This document shows positions 43,124 through 52,943 of a stretch of DNA of 64,000 bases, piece by piece (the stretch's first letter is position 1; the number at the start of each line of letters is the position of its first letter). Source of the stretch: Leptodactylus fallax (taxonomy: Eukaryota; Chordata; Amphibia; Anura; Leptodactylidae); NCBI GenBank assembly GCA_947044405.1, contig CAMRHE010000077.1, positions 6,291,501-6,355,500 of the forward strand, written 5' to 3'. Position numbers and translations under genes: made by a program. A model generated the notes under the pieces. That model made no database searches, was not told the origin of the DNA, and saw only the letters and a list, made by a program, of their open reading frames with translations.

Positions 43124-46100
43124 AGTCCCCTGCTGCTGTAGGGCGTGTAGTAGGGGAGACTGACAAGGAGACTATGTGGGGAGAATGCCCTAATGATGAC
43201 CTGATCGCTGCAAGTCCTGTTATACAGGTGGAAATGGAGGGTATTCCGGTTACCGGGATGATTGACACGGGTTCCCAAGTAACGACCTTGAGTAGAGACT
43301 GTTATGAACGGTACTTCCAGCAACATGTGAAATATGATCCCCATACATTCGTACGAGTGGTCGCAGCTAACCAGTTACCAGTTCCAGTCGTGGGAGTGGC
43401 CTGGATGAATGTCCGGGTATGTGGCCAAGATCTGGGTAGGAAAGGCATTGTGGTGGTACAGGAGTCACATGAAGTAAAGGTCCCTGTCATTTTGGGGATG
43501 AATGTGTTAAAAGAATTAGATCAGATCCTCTTTGAAAAGAAAGGTCACGGTTATTGGAAAGAAACCACCACCCATCGGCCTACTCAAACAGCTTTCCAGC
43601 GGCTGATCCGGACATGTGGCTTACAGAAAAGTTCGGATGCGCAGCGTCCTCTGGCTCGAATTTCAGTTCCTTTGCATACAAAAGTTACACTGCCACCCAG
43701 TCGGGAGACAATAGTGTCTATGCCCGTAGGCACCTGTCGGAAACTAGAGGGCATAGCTCTGTTGGTAGAACCACTGCAGGCAGCCGAAGGAGGTGTTGAT
43801 CCGCTAGTGGCCCGTTCCTTGGCAATAGTTCGCAATGGAAGAGTACCACTTCGATGTGTAAACACTCAGGACCAGAGTGTGGACCTGACCCCAGGGAGGC
43901 AGCTGGCTAACATCTATGTGACTCCGGAGGAAGTAAGGAAAGTAACTCCAATGCAGCTGAAGCCGACTGAAAGGGATGAGTGGATCGTAACTGTGTCCAT
44001 GGGAGAAGATGAGGAACCCACCTCTGAATGGAATGGCCGTGCAATTCGAGAACAGATGAAGATGGATGCAAGTTCATGTTCTCTGGAATGTGTGCAGAAG
44101 GTAGATGAACTGTTGTGGGAGAACCGAGCCGCCTTTTCACGGTATGCTGAAGATTTTGGATGTACCACAGGGATCTACCATGAGATTCCCACAGGAGACA
44201 CCCCTCCAATTAGAGAGCGCTACCGACAAATTCCTCCACAGTTGTATCAGGAAGTAAAAGAACTGTTAGCTAAGATGCTACAGGGTGGGATCATCCAAGA
44301 AAGCCAGAGTCCCTGGGCAGCTCCTGTGGTGTTAGTAAGAAAAAAAGATGGGTCCATCCGATTTTGCGCAGACTATCGGAAGTTAAACGCTTGCACCGTA
44401 CGAGATTCCTACCCCTTGCCACGGATTGAGGAGTCCCTCTCAGCGCTGGGGAGAGCCCGGTACTTCTCCTCACTAGATCTGGCTAGTGGGTATTGGCAGG
44501 TGCCGATGGCCACAAAAGACAAGGAGAAGACGGCATTCATCTTGCCCATGGGACTATACGAATTTAACCGGATGCCCTTCGGGTTGACAAATGCACCCGG
44601 AACGTTTCAGCGGTTGATGGAGAAATGTCTCGGTGACTTCAACTTTGAGTTCACTCTCATCTACTTGGATGACATTACAGTGTATTCTGCGACCTTTGAA
44701 GACCATCTCCACCAGTTGGGGCAAGTATTTCGAAGATTGCGGGAACATGGGCTCAAATTGAAACCCAGTAAATGTCGGTTGTTCCAATCTGAAATTGATT
44801 ACTTGGGTCACCGCGTATCAGGAGAAGGGGTGAGACCATCAAGAGACAAGATAGCGGCTGTTCAAGATTGGCCAATACCGACTACCCTGCGAGAAGTGAG
44901 GGCGTTCCTTGGAGTAGCCGGTTACTATCGACGGTTTATTAAGGATTTCGCCAAGGTAGCAGCACCACTTAATGCTCTCCTACGAGGCACATCCGGTGGT
45001 CCAAAGAACCGGTCCGTGAAGTGGGGACCTGAACAGGAACAAGCCTTCCAGGCATTAAAGGATGCACTGACAACAGCCCCAATCTTGGCATATGCTGATT
45101 ACCACTTGCCGTTCCAGCTGTATACGGATGCAAGCCTGTATGGTCTTGGAGCAGTGCTTTCCCAGCTTCAGGATGGCCAGGAGAGGGTCATAGCGTACGG
45201 CAGCCGGTCTTTGAGAGATTCTGAAAGAAACCCCGAGAATTATAGTTCATTTAAGTTGGAGCTGTTGGCACTGGTATGGGCCATGACCGAGAAATTCTCT
45301 GAATATTTGACCGGTGCTGAAGTTTTAGTACTGACTGACAACAACCCACTAGCTCACCTGGAAAATGCCAAGCTCGGGGCGTCAGAGCAGAGGTGGATAG
45401 CCCGAATGACTAAGTTCAATTACCGCATTAAGTATCGGTCCAAGACAGAGAACCAGAATGCTGACGGGCTTTCTAGGGTAACCGCCCAGACCCCCACAGT
45501 AGACGTGGATCATGAGTTGGAGCATGTGGAGGTGCCCGACTTCAGCAGATTTTCACAGGCCTTGACCGCCACTAATCAGTTTGAGATGGAGGGGACTGAA
45601 ATGGCTCCTTTCTTTGGTCCCTCACGACAGGAATGGGCACAGATACAACAGACCCATGAGGGGCTGGCACAGATGATCAAGTGTGTTGAGAAAGGCCAGA
45701 AGCCCTGTAGAGAGGAAAGAGAACGACTGACACGTGAGATATTATCTGTTCTGAGTCAGTGGGAAAAGTTGGAGATGAAAAATGGAGTGCTATGCCGAAA
45801 GGTCTATTTACCTTCTGAGATCGACATTCGATACCAAATTGTGGTGCCTAGTGAACTGGCTCGCTCGTTGGCAGTTGAGGCTCATAATAAGAATGGACAT
45901 TTTGGTCATGAGAAGACCTTTCGTTGGTTACAGCGACTGATTTACTGCCCTGGTCTTCGTCAAATGGTCGAAGAAGTATGCCGCAGCTGTCGAACTTGTG
46001 AGATCCATAAGGCAATAGAACAGAGAGCTCCCCTGCAAACCATCGTGACCCAGGAACCTTTAGAAATCGTCATGATAGACTATCTAATGGTGGGCCCATC

Positions 46101-46755
46101 CAATAGCGGACACCAGTATTGCCTCGTAATGGTGGATCACTTCACCAAATTTGCGGTGGTAACCGCCACCAAGGACCAGACAGCTGAGTCAGCAGCTCGT
46201 GCTCTGTGCCAAGATTTCATTCGAGTATATGGGTGCCCTAAACGCATCCACTCCGACCAGGGTGCCTGCTTTGAGGGACACGTAATGAAAGAAGTTCAAC
46301 GTATCTACGGGATAAAGAAGTCGCACACGACTCCATACCACCCTCAGGGAAATGGGGCCTGTGAAAGATTCAACAGAACTCTGCTACAGATGCTGCGGAC
46401 TCTGGAGGAAGACAAGAAGTTACAGTGGCCTCAGTTCTTGTCTGAAATGGTGTGGGCCTATAACAATCAGGTCCATTCTACAACGGGGTACTCTCCTTAT
46501 ACACTTCTCTTTGGGCGGTCTGGGCGAAGTGTAGGAGAATTACAGTTGGATGATGTGGATGGGTTCCCTCCGAGGGATCCAACCTCTTGGGTGCGGGCGC
46601 ACCGGCAGAGACTTGAGACGATCCATCGATTGGTGCGGCAGCGCCTGCAAGAACATCCCCATCCTGATAAGACCCCAGTGCAAGAAGCACCATTGCAACC
46701 AGGCGACCTGGTGCTAGTTCGTGTCAAGAAACCCCAAGGGAAATTGGAAAGCTGA
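43105..46755 (+). CDS. pol: Ty3/Gypsy Pol polyprotein, stopped by an in-frame TGA
   Basis: Open from 43105; the first Met is at 43174, but frameshift entry at 43120 is more likely. Domain order is that of Ty3/Gypsy. Numbering from the Met: aspartic protease (DTGS at 31), reverse transcriptase (YLDD at 497-500), RNase H (TDAS, D652), then integrase. The integrase has a His/Cys zinc-binding segment (His 904-912, Cys 936-942) and catalytic D969, D1028 and E1064 with the canonical D-35-E spacing. A TGA at 46753-46755 interrupts the C-terminal part of integrase, and the same frame stays open to TAA at 47260-47262. All enzymatic motifs lie upstream of the TGA. Whether it is a point mutation, an error or a read-through codon cannot be decided here. 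No env-like frame follows. Confidence 0.93.
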   Translation, partial: ETAVKLKSPAAVGRVVGETDKETMWGECPNDDLIAASPVIQVEMEGIPVTGMIDTGSQVTTLSRDCYERYFQQHVKYDPHTFVRVVAANQLPVPVVGVAWMNVRVCGQDLGRKGIVVVQESHEVKVPVILGMNVLKELDQILFEKKGHGYWKETTTHRPTQTAFQRLIRTCGLQKSSDAQRPLARISVPLHTKVTLPPSRETIVSMPVGTCRKLEGIALLVEPLQAAEGGVDPLVARSLAIVRNGRVPLRCVNTQDQSVDLTPGRQLANIYVTPEEVRKVTPMQLKPTERDEWIVTVSMGEDEEPTSEWNGRAIREQMKMDASSCSLECVQKVDELLWENRAAFSRYAEDFGCTTGIYHEIPTGDTPPIRERYRQIPPQLYQEVKELLAKMLQGGIIQESQSPWAAPVVLVRKKDGSIRFCADYRKLNACTVRDSYPLPRIEESLSALGRARYFSSLDLASGYWQVPMATKDKEKTAFILPMGLYEFNRMPFGLTNAPGTFQRLMEKCLGDFNFEFTLIYLDDITVYSATFEDHLHQLGQVFRRLREHGLKLKPSKCRLFQSEIDYLGHRVSGEGVRPSRDKIAAVQDWPIPTTLREVRAFLGVAGYYRRFIKDFAKVAAPLNALLRGTSGGPKNRSVKWGPEQEQAFQALKDALTTAPILAYADYHLPFQLYTDASLYGLGAVLSQLQDGQERVIAYGSRSLRDSERNPENYSSFKLELLALVWAMTEKFSEYLTGAEVLVLTDNNPLAHLENAKLGASEQRWIARMTKFNYRIKYRSKTENQNADGLSRVTAQTPTVDVDHELEHVEVPDFSRFSQALTATNQFEMEGTEMAPFFGPSRQEWAQIQQTHEGLAQMIKCVEKGQKPCREERERLTREILSVLSQWEKLEMKNGVLCRKVYLPSEIDIRYQIVVPSELARSLAVEAHNKNGHFGHEKTFRWLQRLIYCPGLRQMVEEVCRSCRTCEIHKAIEQRAPLQTIVTQEPLEIVMIDYLMVGPSNSGHQYCLVMVDHFTKFAVVTATKDQTAESAARALCQDFIRVYGCPKRIHSDQGACFEGHVMKEVQRIYGIKKSHTTPYHPQGNGACERFNRTLLQMLRTLEEDKKLQWPQFLSEMVWAYNNQVHSTTGYSPYTLLFGRSGRSVGELQLDDVDGFPPRDPTSWVRAHRQRLETIHRLVRQRLQEHPHPDKTPVQEAPLQPGDLVLVRVKKPQGKLES
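43114..43192 (+). promoter_or_regulatory. -1 ribosomal frameshift signal: GTTAAAC plus pseudoknot
   Basis: The heptamer G-TTA-AAC (43114-43120) is in register with the gag frame and touches the gag stop. After a 5-nt spacer, 43126-43134 pairs with 43149-43157 (nine pairs, one G-U). The loop segment TAGGGC (43139-43144) is complementary to GCCCTA (43187-43192), making an H-type pseudoknot. The pol frame is open from 43105, so it overlaps gag by 19 nt and reads through the site. GTTAAAC is the shift site used by equine arteritis virus. The structure is predicted by eye and not tested. Confidence 0.75.
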
Positions 46756-47262
46756 TGGGAGGCTTTGCCGTATCGTGTTGTTGGCCGCAAGTATGCGAAT
46801 GGGCCAGTGTATCAGGTCCAGAAAGAAGGAACTGATTGTGTTCGAGTACTTCACCGAAATATGTTGCGCCTGTGTCATTCTGAAGGGACAAATCATGATG
46901 GGCTTGCCAATGTGAATGAGCTCCCACAGTCAGAGAATGGAGGTGCGGAATGGGCCTCAGACGAGGAGGATGATTGTTGGCCGATCCCTGCTCCTGGGGA
47001 TGTTCCACCTGTGACTACTGTATCTCCGGCCTGTGCCCCCTCTGGTGCGGAATCCGCTGGTCCTTCTCAGCCCATAGCTGCAGCACCCCATAATATACCA
47101 CCGGTCCTCAGACGGACCACTAGGCCAAATGCTGGTATTCCCCCTGTTCGGTATGCGCAGGATGAGTTTGTTTGGCCTGCCATACATCGGTATACTACCA
47201 CCCTGTGCATAAAAGTACAACCCTCTGGATATACAGTCATAGGCAGGGACTGCCAATCTTAA
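46756..47262 (+). pseudogene. Pol C-terminal tail after the TGA
   Basis: Continuation of the pol frame, 168 codons. It begins with a small beta-rich segment of GPY/F type (PYRVVGRKYANGPVYQV), typical of the integrase C-terminus, followed by an acidic and then proline-rich low-complexity tail. It would be translated only if the TGA at 46753 is read through or is a sequence error. Confidence 0.8.
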
Positions 47263-47274
47263 AGTGGGGGGGAA
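47261..47274 (+). other. Polypurine tract
   Basis: AAAGTGGGGGGGAA directly before the 3' LTR, the expected plus-strand primer for reverse transcription. It overlaps the last bases of the pol-frame TAA. Confidence 0.85.
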
Positions 47275-47276
47275 TA

Positions 47277-48248
47277 TGTAAGAGACAGCCAATGTTGTCC
47301 TAAGCTTTATTTGTCTGTATAAACTGTTAATGTTGAATGTATTTCTGTGATTCTGTTCCTTTAAGACAGCAGCCATTGTAATTGTGACATGATGCTGGAG
47401 TGACTCCCCCCCTTTTATGTCAGCTTGCCTGTTCTGCAGACAGAATGTGAGCAGAGAAGCAGGAAGTGACGAGACAGAGAGCAGCAGCCATCTTAGCAAG
47501 TGTTGTATTGAACTGGTGTGGAGATTTTTCTGTACAGCTAAGCTGTATCTTGGTCCAGAGACAAACAGAGTGTAAAGAGACAACAGGACTAGTGAGTCCA
47601 CGTGAAAGGAACTGTGCTCAGTGGCTGATCAGTGAGACTGACATTGTGACTGTGTATATGGATACCACAGATAGAGACTCGCAGTGCTGTTGATGTACTG
47701 GACAGCACCTGCTAAACCCCGGCTTACATCCCAGCTCAGTGTATGGATTCGGCAGGACTGTCAGTGTGCTGAGTGGAATCTGCTGTTGGATTACATTGCA
47801 TTCATTGGGTTTCCCTGTTAAAAAGGACTTCATTTCTCCCAAGATCCTGATAACCGTGAGGAGAGGACGTTTCGCTATAAAAGAAAGGAACGACTTTGGG
47901 CCCCACCGCGCGCTTCTACAGACTGTAAGCGGTCCACCTGGACCACTGGGGGAAAGGGGGTGCACCCAAATGTGATGTCAGGGTCAGTTAGGGATAGTTT
48001 TGAGGATATTGTTCATTCAGTGTCCATACTGCAGAATTGGACAGAGTAAAAGTAGAAACCATTGCAGAATTTGCCTTGAAATTGTTCATGCTATATTGTA
48101 TATTTTTTTGCTTGTCTTTATCCCTGTCATTTTACCTTCAAATAGCCTTTATTAACTTATAGTAAATATATATTCTTTTCTTGAACTACCGCGTGTGCGT
48201 TCATTTCTGGTTGCGGAGACCAAACCACCTGCCTTGCTGCTCGGTTCA
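47277..48248 (+). repeat. 3' LTR of Ty3/Gypsy element (972 bp, complete)
   Basis: Starts TGTAAGAGACAG after the polypurine tract and ends CTCGGTTCA, the TG...CA form. TATAAAAG is at 47876-47883. Near-identity with the 5' LTR indicates a recent insertion. No canonical AATAAA was noticed. The 3' flank is CGGGACACTGAAGCATCTAA, a minisatellite unit. A target duplication cannot be confirmed because the left boundary is lost. Confidence 0.95.
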
Positions 48249-48890
48249 CGGGACACTGAAGCATCTAATACTGTGTGTGGGGGGGGGGGGGGGGGAACTA
48301 ATATATGGTGGGGGGGGGGGGAGGCATTTAATAATGTGGGGGGGGGGCGGGGGCAGCTTATAATATGGGGGGGGGGGGGGGGCATTAAATTTTGTGGGGG
48401 GGGGGGGGGGACGGATTTAATATGGGGGGGGGGGGGGGAAGCAATTATATTTGTTTGTGGGGGGGGGGGGGGGGAGTCTTATATTGTGGGGGGGGGGCGC
48501 CGGCGCCTTTATTGGGGGGGGGGGGCGGAAGGAACTATTTTGGGGGGGGGGGGGGCGGAGGAGCATAATATGGTGGGGGGGGGGCGGGGGCGCCTATAGT
48601 GGGGGGGGGGGGGGGGGGGGGCGCGTATTGGGGGGGGGGGGGGGGAGGGACGTATAATGGGGGGGGGGGAGGGAGGAACAACATATGTGGGGTGGGGGGG
48701 GGGGCGCGGGAGCCTCTATGGGGGGGGGGGGGGGGGGGGTGCAAAAGGGGGGGGGGGGGGGGGGGCCCAAAACTGGGGGGGGGGGGGGGAGGCACCAAAA
48801 CCAAAGGGGGGGGAGGCAACAATATGAGGGGGGGGGGGCAAAAAAATGGGGGGGGAAAAAACATAGGAAATTGGGGGGGGGACTGTGCTG
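48249..48890. repeat. Poly-G array, right flank of LTR element
   Basis: About 20 G-runs of 7-22 bases separated by short interruptions such as AACTAATATATGGT, AGGCATTTAATAATGT, GCATTAAATTTTGT and GAGTCTTATATTGT, which are decayed forms of the GAAGCATCTAATACTGTGT part of the minisatellite unit. Interruption spacing averages ~29 nt. Interruptions become more C/G-rich towards the right. Confidence 0.9.
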
Positions 48891-49040
48891 GGGGACACTG
48901 AAGCATCTAATACCGTATGGGGGACACTGAAGCATCTGTGTCCCCCATACAGTATTAGATGCTTCAGTGTCCCCCATACGGTATTAGATGCTTTAGTGTC
49001 CCCCATACAGTAGTATATGCACCACAGAAGGCCCCCACAC
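48886..49040. repeat. ~30-bp minisatellite, locus 2 right end, orientation switch at ~48938
   Basis: Units GGGGGACACTGAAGCATCTA flip to TGTCCCCCATACAGTATTAG + ATGCTTCAG, giving a second inversion point like the one at ~40710. The arms around 48938 form a near-perfect hairpin. Confidence 0.85.
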
Positions 49041-49231
49041 AGTAGTTTGTTACTTACCTAGTCCCACGAAGAGCATCCTCCTTCTTCTGTTCGCAGGCGC
49101 TGATGAATGACGTCATCGCGTAGGGCAAGAGGTCACACTCTGCAGTCAGTGTAAGCCGCGGTTCCACGGACCGCGGCCTACAGTGACAGCTTTCAGCTGT
49201 ATTTACATATGCACATATAACTGAAAGAAGC

Positions 49232-49283
49232 GATTGCTCACCAACGGGGAATCCTGTACCGGATTCCCCGTTAGTGAGCGATC
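49232..49283. repeat. Hairpin in hAT element, 23-bp arms, 6-nt loop
   Basis: GATTGCTCACCAACGGGGAA + TCC pairs with GGATTCCCCGTTAGTGAGCG + ATC (21 of 23 positions). A subterminal inverted repeat near the right end of the hAT element. Confidence 0.8.
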
Positions 49284-49369
49284 ATGGTGATGGCACGCAT
49301 GCCAACTGAAAGGGCTCTGCGTGCCCTCTCTGGCACACGTGCCATAGGTTCACCATCACGGATTTAGGG

Positions 49370-49964
49370 GAATGTCTATTGCTTTTATCACTTTTTATTC
49401 ACATTTTTATCAGAGATGAAACAGCGAGAAAACGGTGGTTTGACATTTTGATTCTTTTCATGCTAGAACAGGTGTTTTCAGAGACAGGGATACCTAATGT
49501 GTATGTGTAATTTTTTTTAGCTTTATTTGTATTCTAGGGAAAGGGGGGTGAATCAGATTTTTATTTATTTTTGACTTTTTTGTTTATACTGTAATTACTA
49601 GACCTCATAGGGGTCTTGAACCCCAGGGGGTCTGATCACTAATGCAATGCATTGCAATGCATTACAAAATGCCAGCACTTCTATTACTGGTTGCATAGAG
49701 CAGCCTGTCATACAAATAAATGCCAGATAAGCCTGGGAGCCTTAAATAAGCTCTTGGCTGTCATGGCAACTGATAGCTGGCCCCATATCTCGTTCTGGGC
49801 GCCGGTGATCATCTCCAAAAGGGCAGCGCCTCGGTCAGCTTTGACTACGTGCACTGATCGTGGGCATTACCGCCGGGTCTCTGCTGCATAATACTTAAAT
49901 ATTTAAATGCTATATTTAAATACCCCACATCCGTTGTACTATTACAGCAGATGTCAGGAAAAAG
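49370..49964. other. Intergenic, nothing recognised
   Basis: Contains GCAATGCATTGCAATGCATT (49644-49663), a small palindromic tandem. No gene. Confidence 0.4.
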
Positions 49965-50179
49965 TTAAGGCTATGGACCCACGTTGTTGAAACGCAGCGT
50001 TTTTTTGCTGCATTTTTTTGAGCCAAAGTCAGGAGTGGTTTGAAAAGGAATGGAAAATATAAAGTAAGCTCTTAGACATTTCCCTTCTGTTAAATTTACT
50101 TCTGACTTTGGCTCAAAAAATTGTAGAAAAATCAGCAACAAAAAACGGTGCATTTCCGCAACATGGGGATTTAGCTTAA
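49965..50179. mobile_element. MITE with ~70-bp inverted arms
   Basis: Left TTAAGGCTATGGACCCACGT + TG... and right ...CAACATGGGGATTTAGCTTAA are inverse. Inner arms TTTGAGCCAAAGTCAGGAG / CTGACTTTGGCTCAAAAAA extend the stem. About 215 bp, noncoding, imperfect. Confidence 0.75.
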
Positions 50180-51055
50180 GTGTTCAAAACCACATTCGTT
50201 TTATTTTTGGACATAATAGGAAATGAGATACAGAGGCTGACTCTTGTTTGGAGGCACTACAAATGGTAAATGGGTTATTGTGACACTTGAACAGCTTCCT
50301 ATGGTGTGTTCGGTGCTCCCCACATGTTTATTCCTCTTACACCTTATTCACACATCTATGAATTACATCGGTGCAATGTCATGTTCTCCATGGACAGCAT
50401 ACTGTTTCATTGTCTTTCTGTCCACTATACAGTCATGGATGTGAATAAGGCCTTATTTTTGACACATAAAACAATCTTGCAGTGGGTTAGTTGCCACTAA
50501 CTTGTGTGTGCCATGGTGGATTTCAAGGAAATGCAGCATCATGTCCTTTCCAGATGCCTTCAGCCTTTCTCTTTTCTATAAGTTATGGGTTATCCAAAAA
50601 ACGTAGTTCAGTATTCACCAGGCTTCTATAGGCTATATTGATAGACTCAAGAGCTGTGCATGATGAAACGGCGCTACCTAAACTATATGGGGCACATTTA
50701 TGAAGACTGCCATTATTAACGCCAGTCTTCATAGCCTCAGAGTCAGCAGAGGGTGCACCTCATTTATGAAGATGCTCATGCCTCCTCATAAATGACGTGC
50801 CCTCTCCACTGGGCCGTGCACTGGAGGGGATATACCCCACCCCCTGTCTGCTCTCACTATGCCCCCTTTTCGAAGAAGTGGCGAAGGTAGCATAAGAGTA
50901 AAAAATTTCCTATTTTTCATGCAAAACGCCAATTTTCACATCATAATGCAACTGCAAGGCATAATAAATCTGCCACTATGTTTTTACAGTGAAAAGAGTG
51001 AAAATTTTCCGACAATTTGATAATAAATCATATGTCATTTTTCAGTCTCACCATT
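50180..51055. other. Intergenic with GGCACATTTATGAAGAC repeat
   Basis: About 50690-50985 is a repeat starting GGGGCACATTTATGAAGACT and ending AATAAATCTGCC, similar in style to the CAGATTTACTAA relics at 19745 and 20548. The rest is unrecognised. Confidence 0.45.
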
Positions 51056-51500
51056 TTAATGCCACATTAGTAAATCCAATCGTGCTTCATCTGTTAAGCT
51101 CAAACCAGAGGTAATTACTCTGAAAAACAAGTTATTGGAGAGAAAGACGGTAGAAGGAAGCAGCGAGATAGAGGAGAGGCGGCGCTGCCCGTGTTTCTCC
51201 TTATCTGCACAAGAAGACTGGAAGTGTGCTATGCTATCTACGATCATGAGAGGAAAAAAAAAATCCTATTAACATTAATTGGAGGATTTTAACTCCTCAA
51301 AGAAACGGTAATTGAATTGCATTGTCTTCTAAGTGATTAGGATTAATTGCTTCCGCCGTATCACTTTTCTGTTCATTATCTTCTGTAAGTGGGACAATTT
51401 TCTTGTTTCGCAGAGTTCATCCATCTAATACAAACCCTCCTGCTGGCCGTGTGCCGTCTGCCAAGGCAACAGTAACTGTGTCTGTCCAAGGCCTGTACAA
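51056..51500. promoter_or_regulatory. Candidate conserved noncoding region
   Basis: Non-repetitive, with many homeodomain-type sites (GGTAATTAC, ATTAATTGG, GGTAATTGAATTGC, GGATTAATTGC) and a TGGCCGTGTGCCGTCTGCCA half-site pair (51445-51464). The complexity and motif density contrast with flanking repeats. Function inferred only. Confidence 0.3.
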
Positions 51501-52150
51501 GGCTCACAAGAGACTCTATGTAATACTGCAGTTTACTTACTAGGGAATAGGATCTGCCATTAGAATGGCTGTTTTGTCTTTGAAAATGTATTATGTCTTA
51601 CGTTGTGAAATTGTATCTTCTACACATATCTACAAAGACTGACAATACCTGATTATTACATAACATTGCATACAATGACATACATAAGCATGGAGAATCC
51701 CTAGAGATCTGCTCTGGATTCTTACATGTACTGTGTGCAGATCAATATTGTAAGATCCTCTCATACGATGGAGATCTTCATTGGCATCCTCTGAAGATTC
51801 TTGGCTAAAACCTATTGTAGCGTTGAGTGATTATGTGGGGCGGTACAATATAAGTTACCGGTAGGGTGATACTTATCCTTTAAAAAAAATAGTCCGGGAT
51901 GTAGATAATTCTAGATTTTTTATGTTATTGTCTTGTTTATATTTGTCAGTTTTGTCCCCATCTCGCTTCTAAAAAAAAAATTAAAAAGCAATCAAAATGA
52001 TACCAATAAAAACTATAACTCCTCCTGAAAAAAAGCCCTCATACAGCACTGGCAGCATATAAAATAAAGTTATGCCTTTCATAGGGTGATGACTCAAAAA
52101 AATACTTCAGGCCAGGTCCATATTGTGTCTTTGTGACTGACGAACTTTAC
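51501..52150. other. Intergenic, nothing recognised
   Basis: AT-rich sequence without recognisable repeat or gene. Confidence 0.4.
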
Positions 52151-52155
52151 GTCAT

Positions 52156-52938
52156 TAGAGATGAGTGAATCAAAGCTGACGAAGTGGAATTCAGTCCGAA
52201 TTTCAGGAAATATACAATTCGCATCAAATCCGGATTTCCTCACGCTTCGCGGTAACGAATCACATTTTTTCATAACATGGCTGCTGCAAGTTAGGACATG
52301 GGACAAGGCACTCTGGGAACGCGGGATCACCCACAATGCCATGTGTTCAGCCAATCAGCAGCCAGCCAGCCCTGTGATGTCACAGCCCTTTAACCCCTTC
52401 GCGACCACCCACACCATCGGGAGTAACTGATAGCTAACACCCTGCTCCATAACCCCCGGTCGGAGCACAGATCCTTTCTTGGGTTTTAACCCATTGGATG
52501 CCACGGTCAAACATGACCATGGCATCCAAGGGGTTTTGCCATGTTACATGTCCACCTCGGCACCTCCCGCGGGGAGATCAGGAGGTGCCGATATGCATCT
52601 TCTGCAGCCCGGCGTCTGGCCAGTGACCCCGGGCTGCTAGTAGCCCCCAGTACCTGGTTGATCCTGCCCAAAAGGAGGAAGTCAGCTTATGCGTCTGCAT
52701 AGGCTGACTTCCTCTATAGACTGCAATACACGTGTATTACAGTCTATAGTGCTGAACCTAGTGGAACATCACTAAAAACCACTGCAAGGCACAGTGTTCT
52801 ATACCACTATACAGGCTCTCTGCAGCCAGAAAATAGCTGTTTTTTAAACGATTTGCCGCAAATTAATTCAGATCGAATCATATCGGAAAATTCAGCGAAG
52901 CTGCCAAATCGAATTTTTGAAAAATTCGCTCATCTCTA
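52156..52938. mobile_element. TIR element TAGAGATGAG...CTCATCTCTA (783 bp)
   Basis: Perfect 10-bp terminal repeats flanked by 5-bp direct repeats GTCAT (52151-52155 and 52939-52943). Subterminal AATTCAGTCCGAATTTC / AAATTCAGCGAAGC and GAATCACATTTTTTC-type motifs give weaker inverted symmetry. The middle has CCAATCAGCAGCCAGCCAGC and a GC-rich 52430-52760 segment with an inverted pair GACTTCCTC / GAGGAAGTC. No transposase, superfamily not assigned. Confidence 0.8.
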
Positions 52939-52943
52939 GTCAT

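Larger units (their letters stand above)
40278..49361. mobile_element. hAT-type element hosting nested insertions
   Basis: The left end CAGTGATGGCAAACCT and the right end AGGTTCACCATCACGG (inverse of CAGTGATGG-type, 13/16) are flanked by 8-bp sequences ATATAGGG (40270-40277) and ATTTAGGG (49362-49369), a 7/8 match. An 8-bp duplication and CAGTG-type TIR are hallmarks of hAT transposons. The body holds an inverted minisatellite, poly-G arrays and the Ty3/Gypsy insertion. No hAT transposase is present, so the original element was nonautonomous and probably ~1-2 kb long. Confidence 0.82.

Noticed and set aside
46756..47262. Envelope-like gene downstream of pol
   Set aside because: The frame is the in-phase continuation of pol with an integrase C-terminal segment and a Pro-rich tail; no signal peptide, membrane segment or Cys pattern of an envelope protein.
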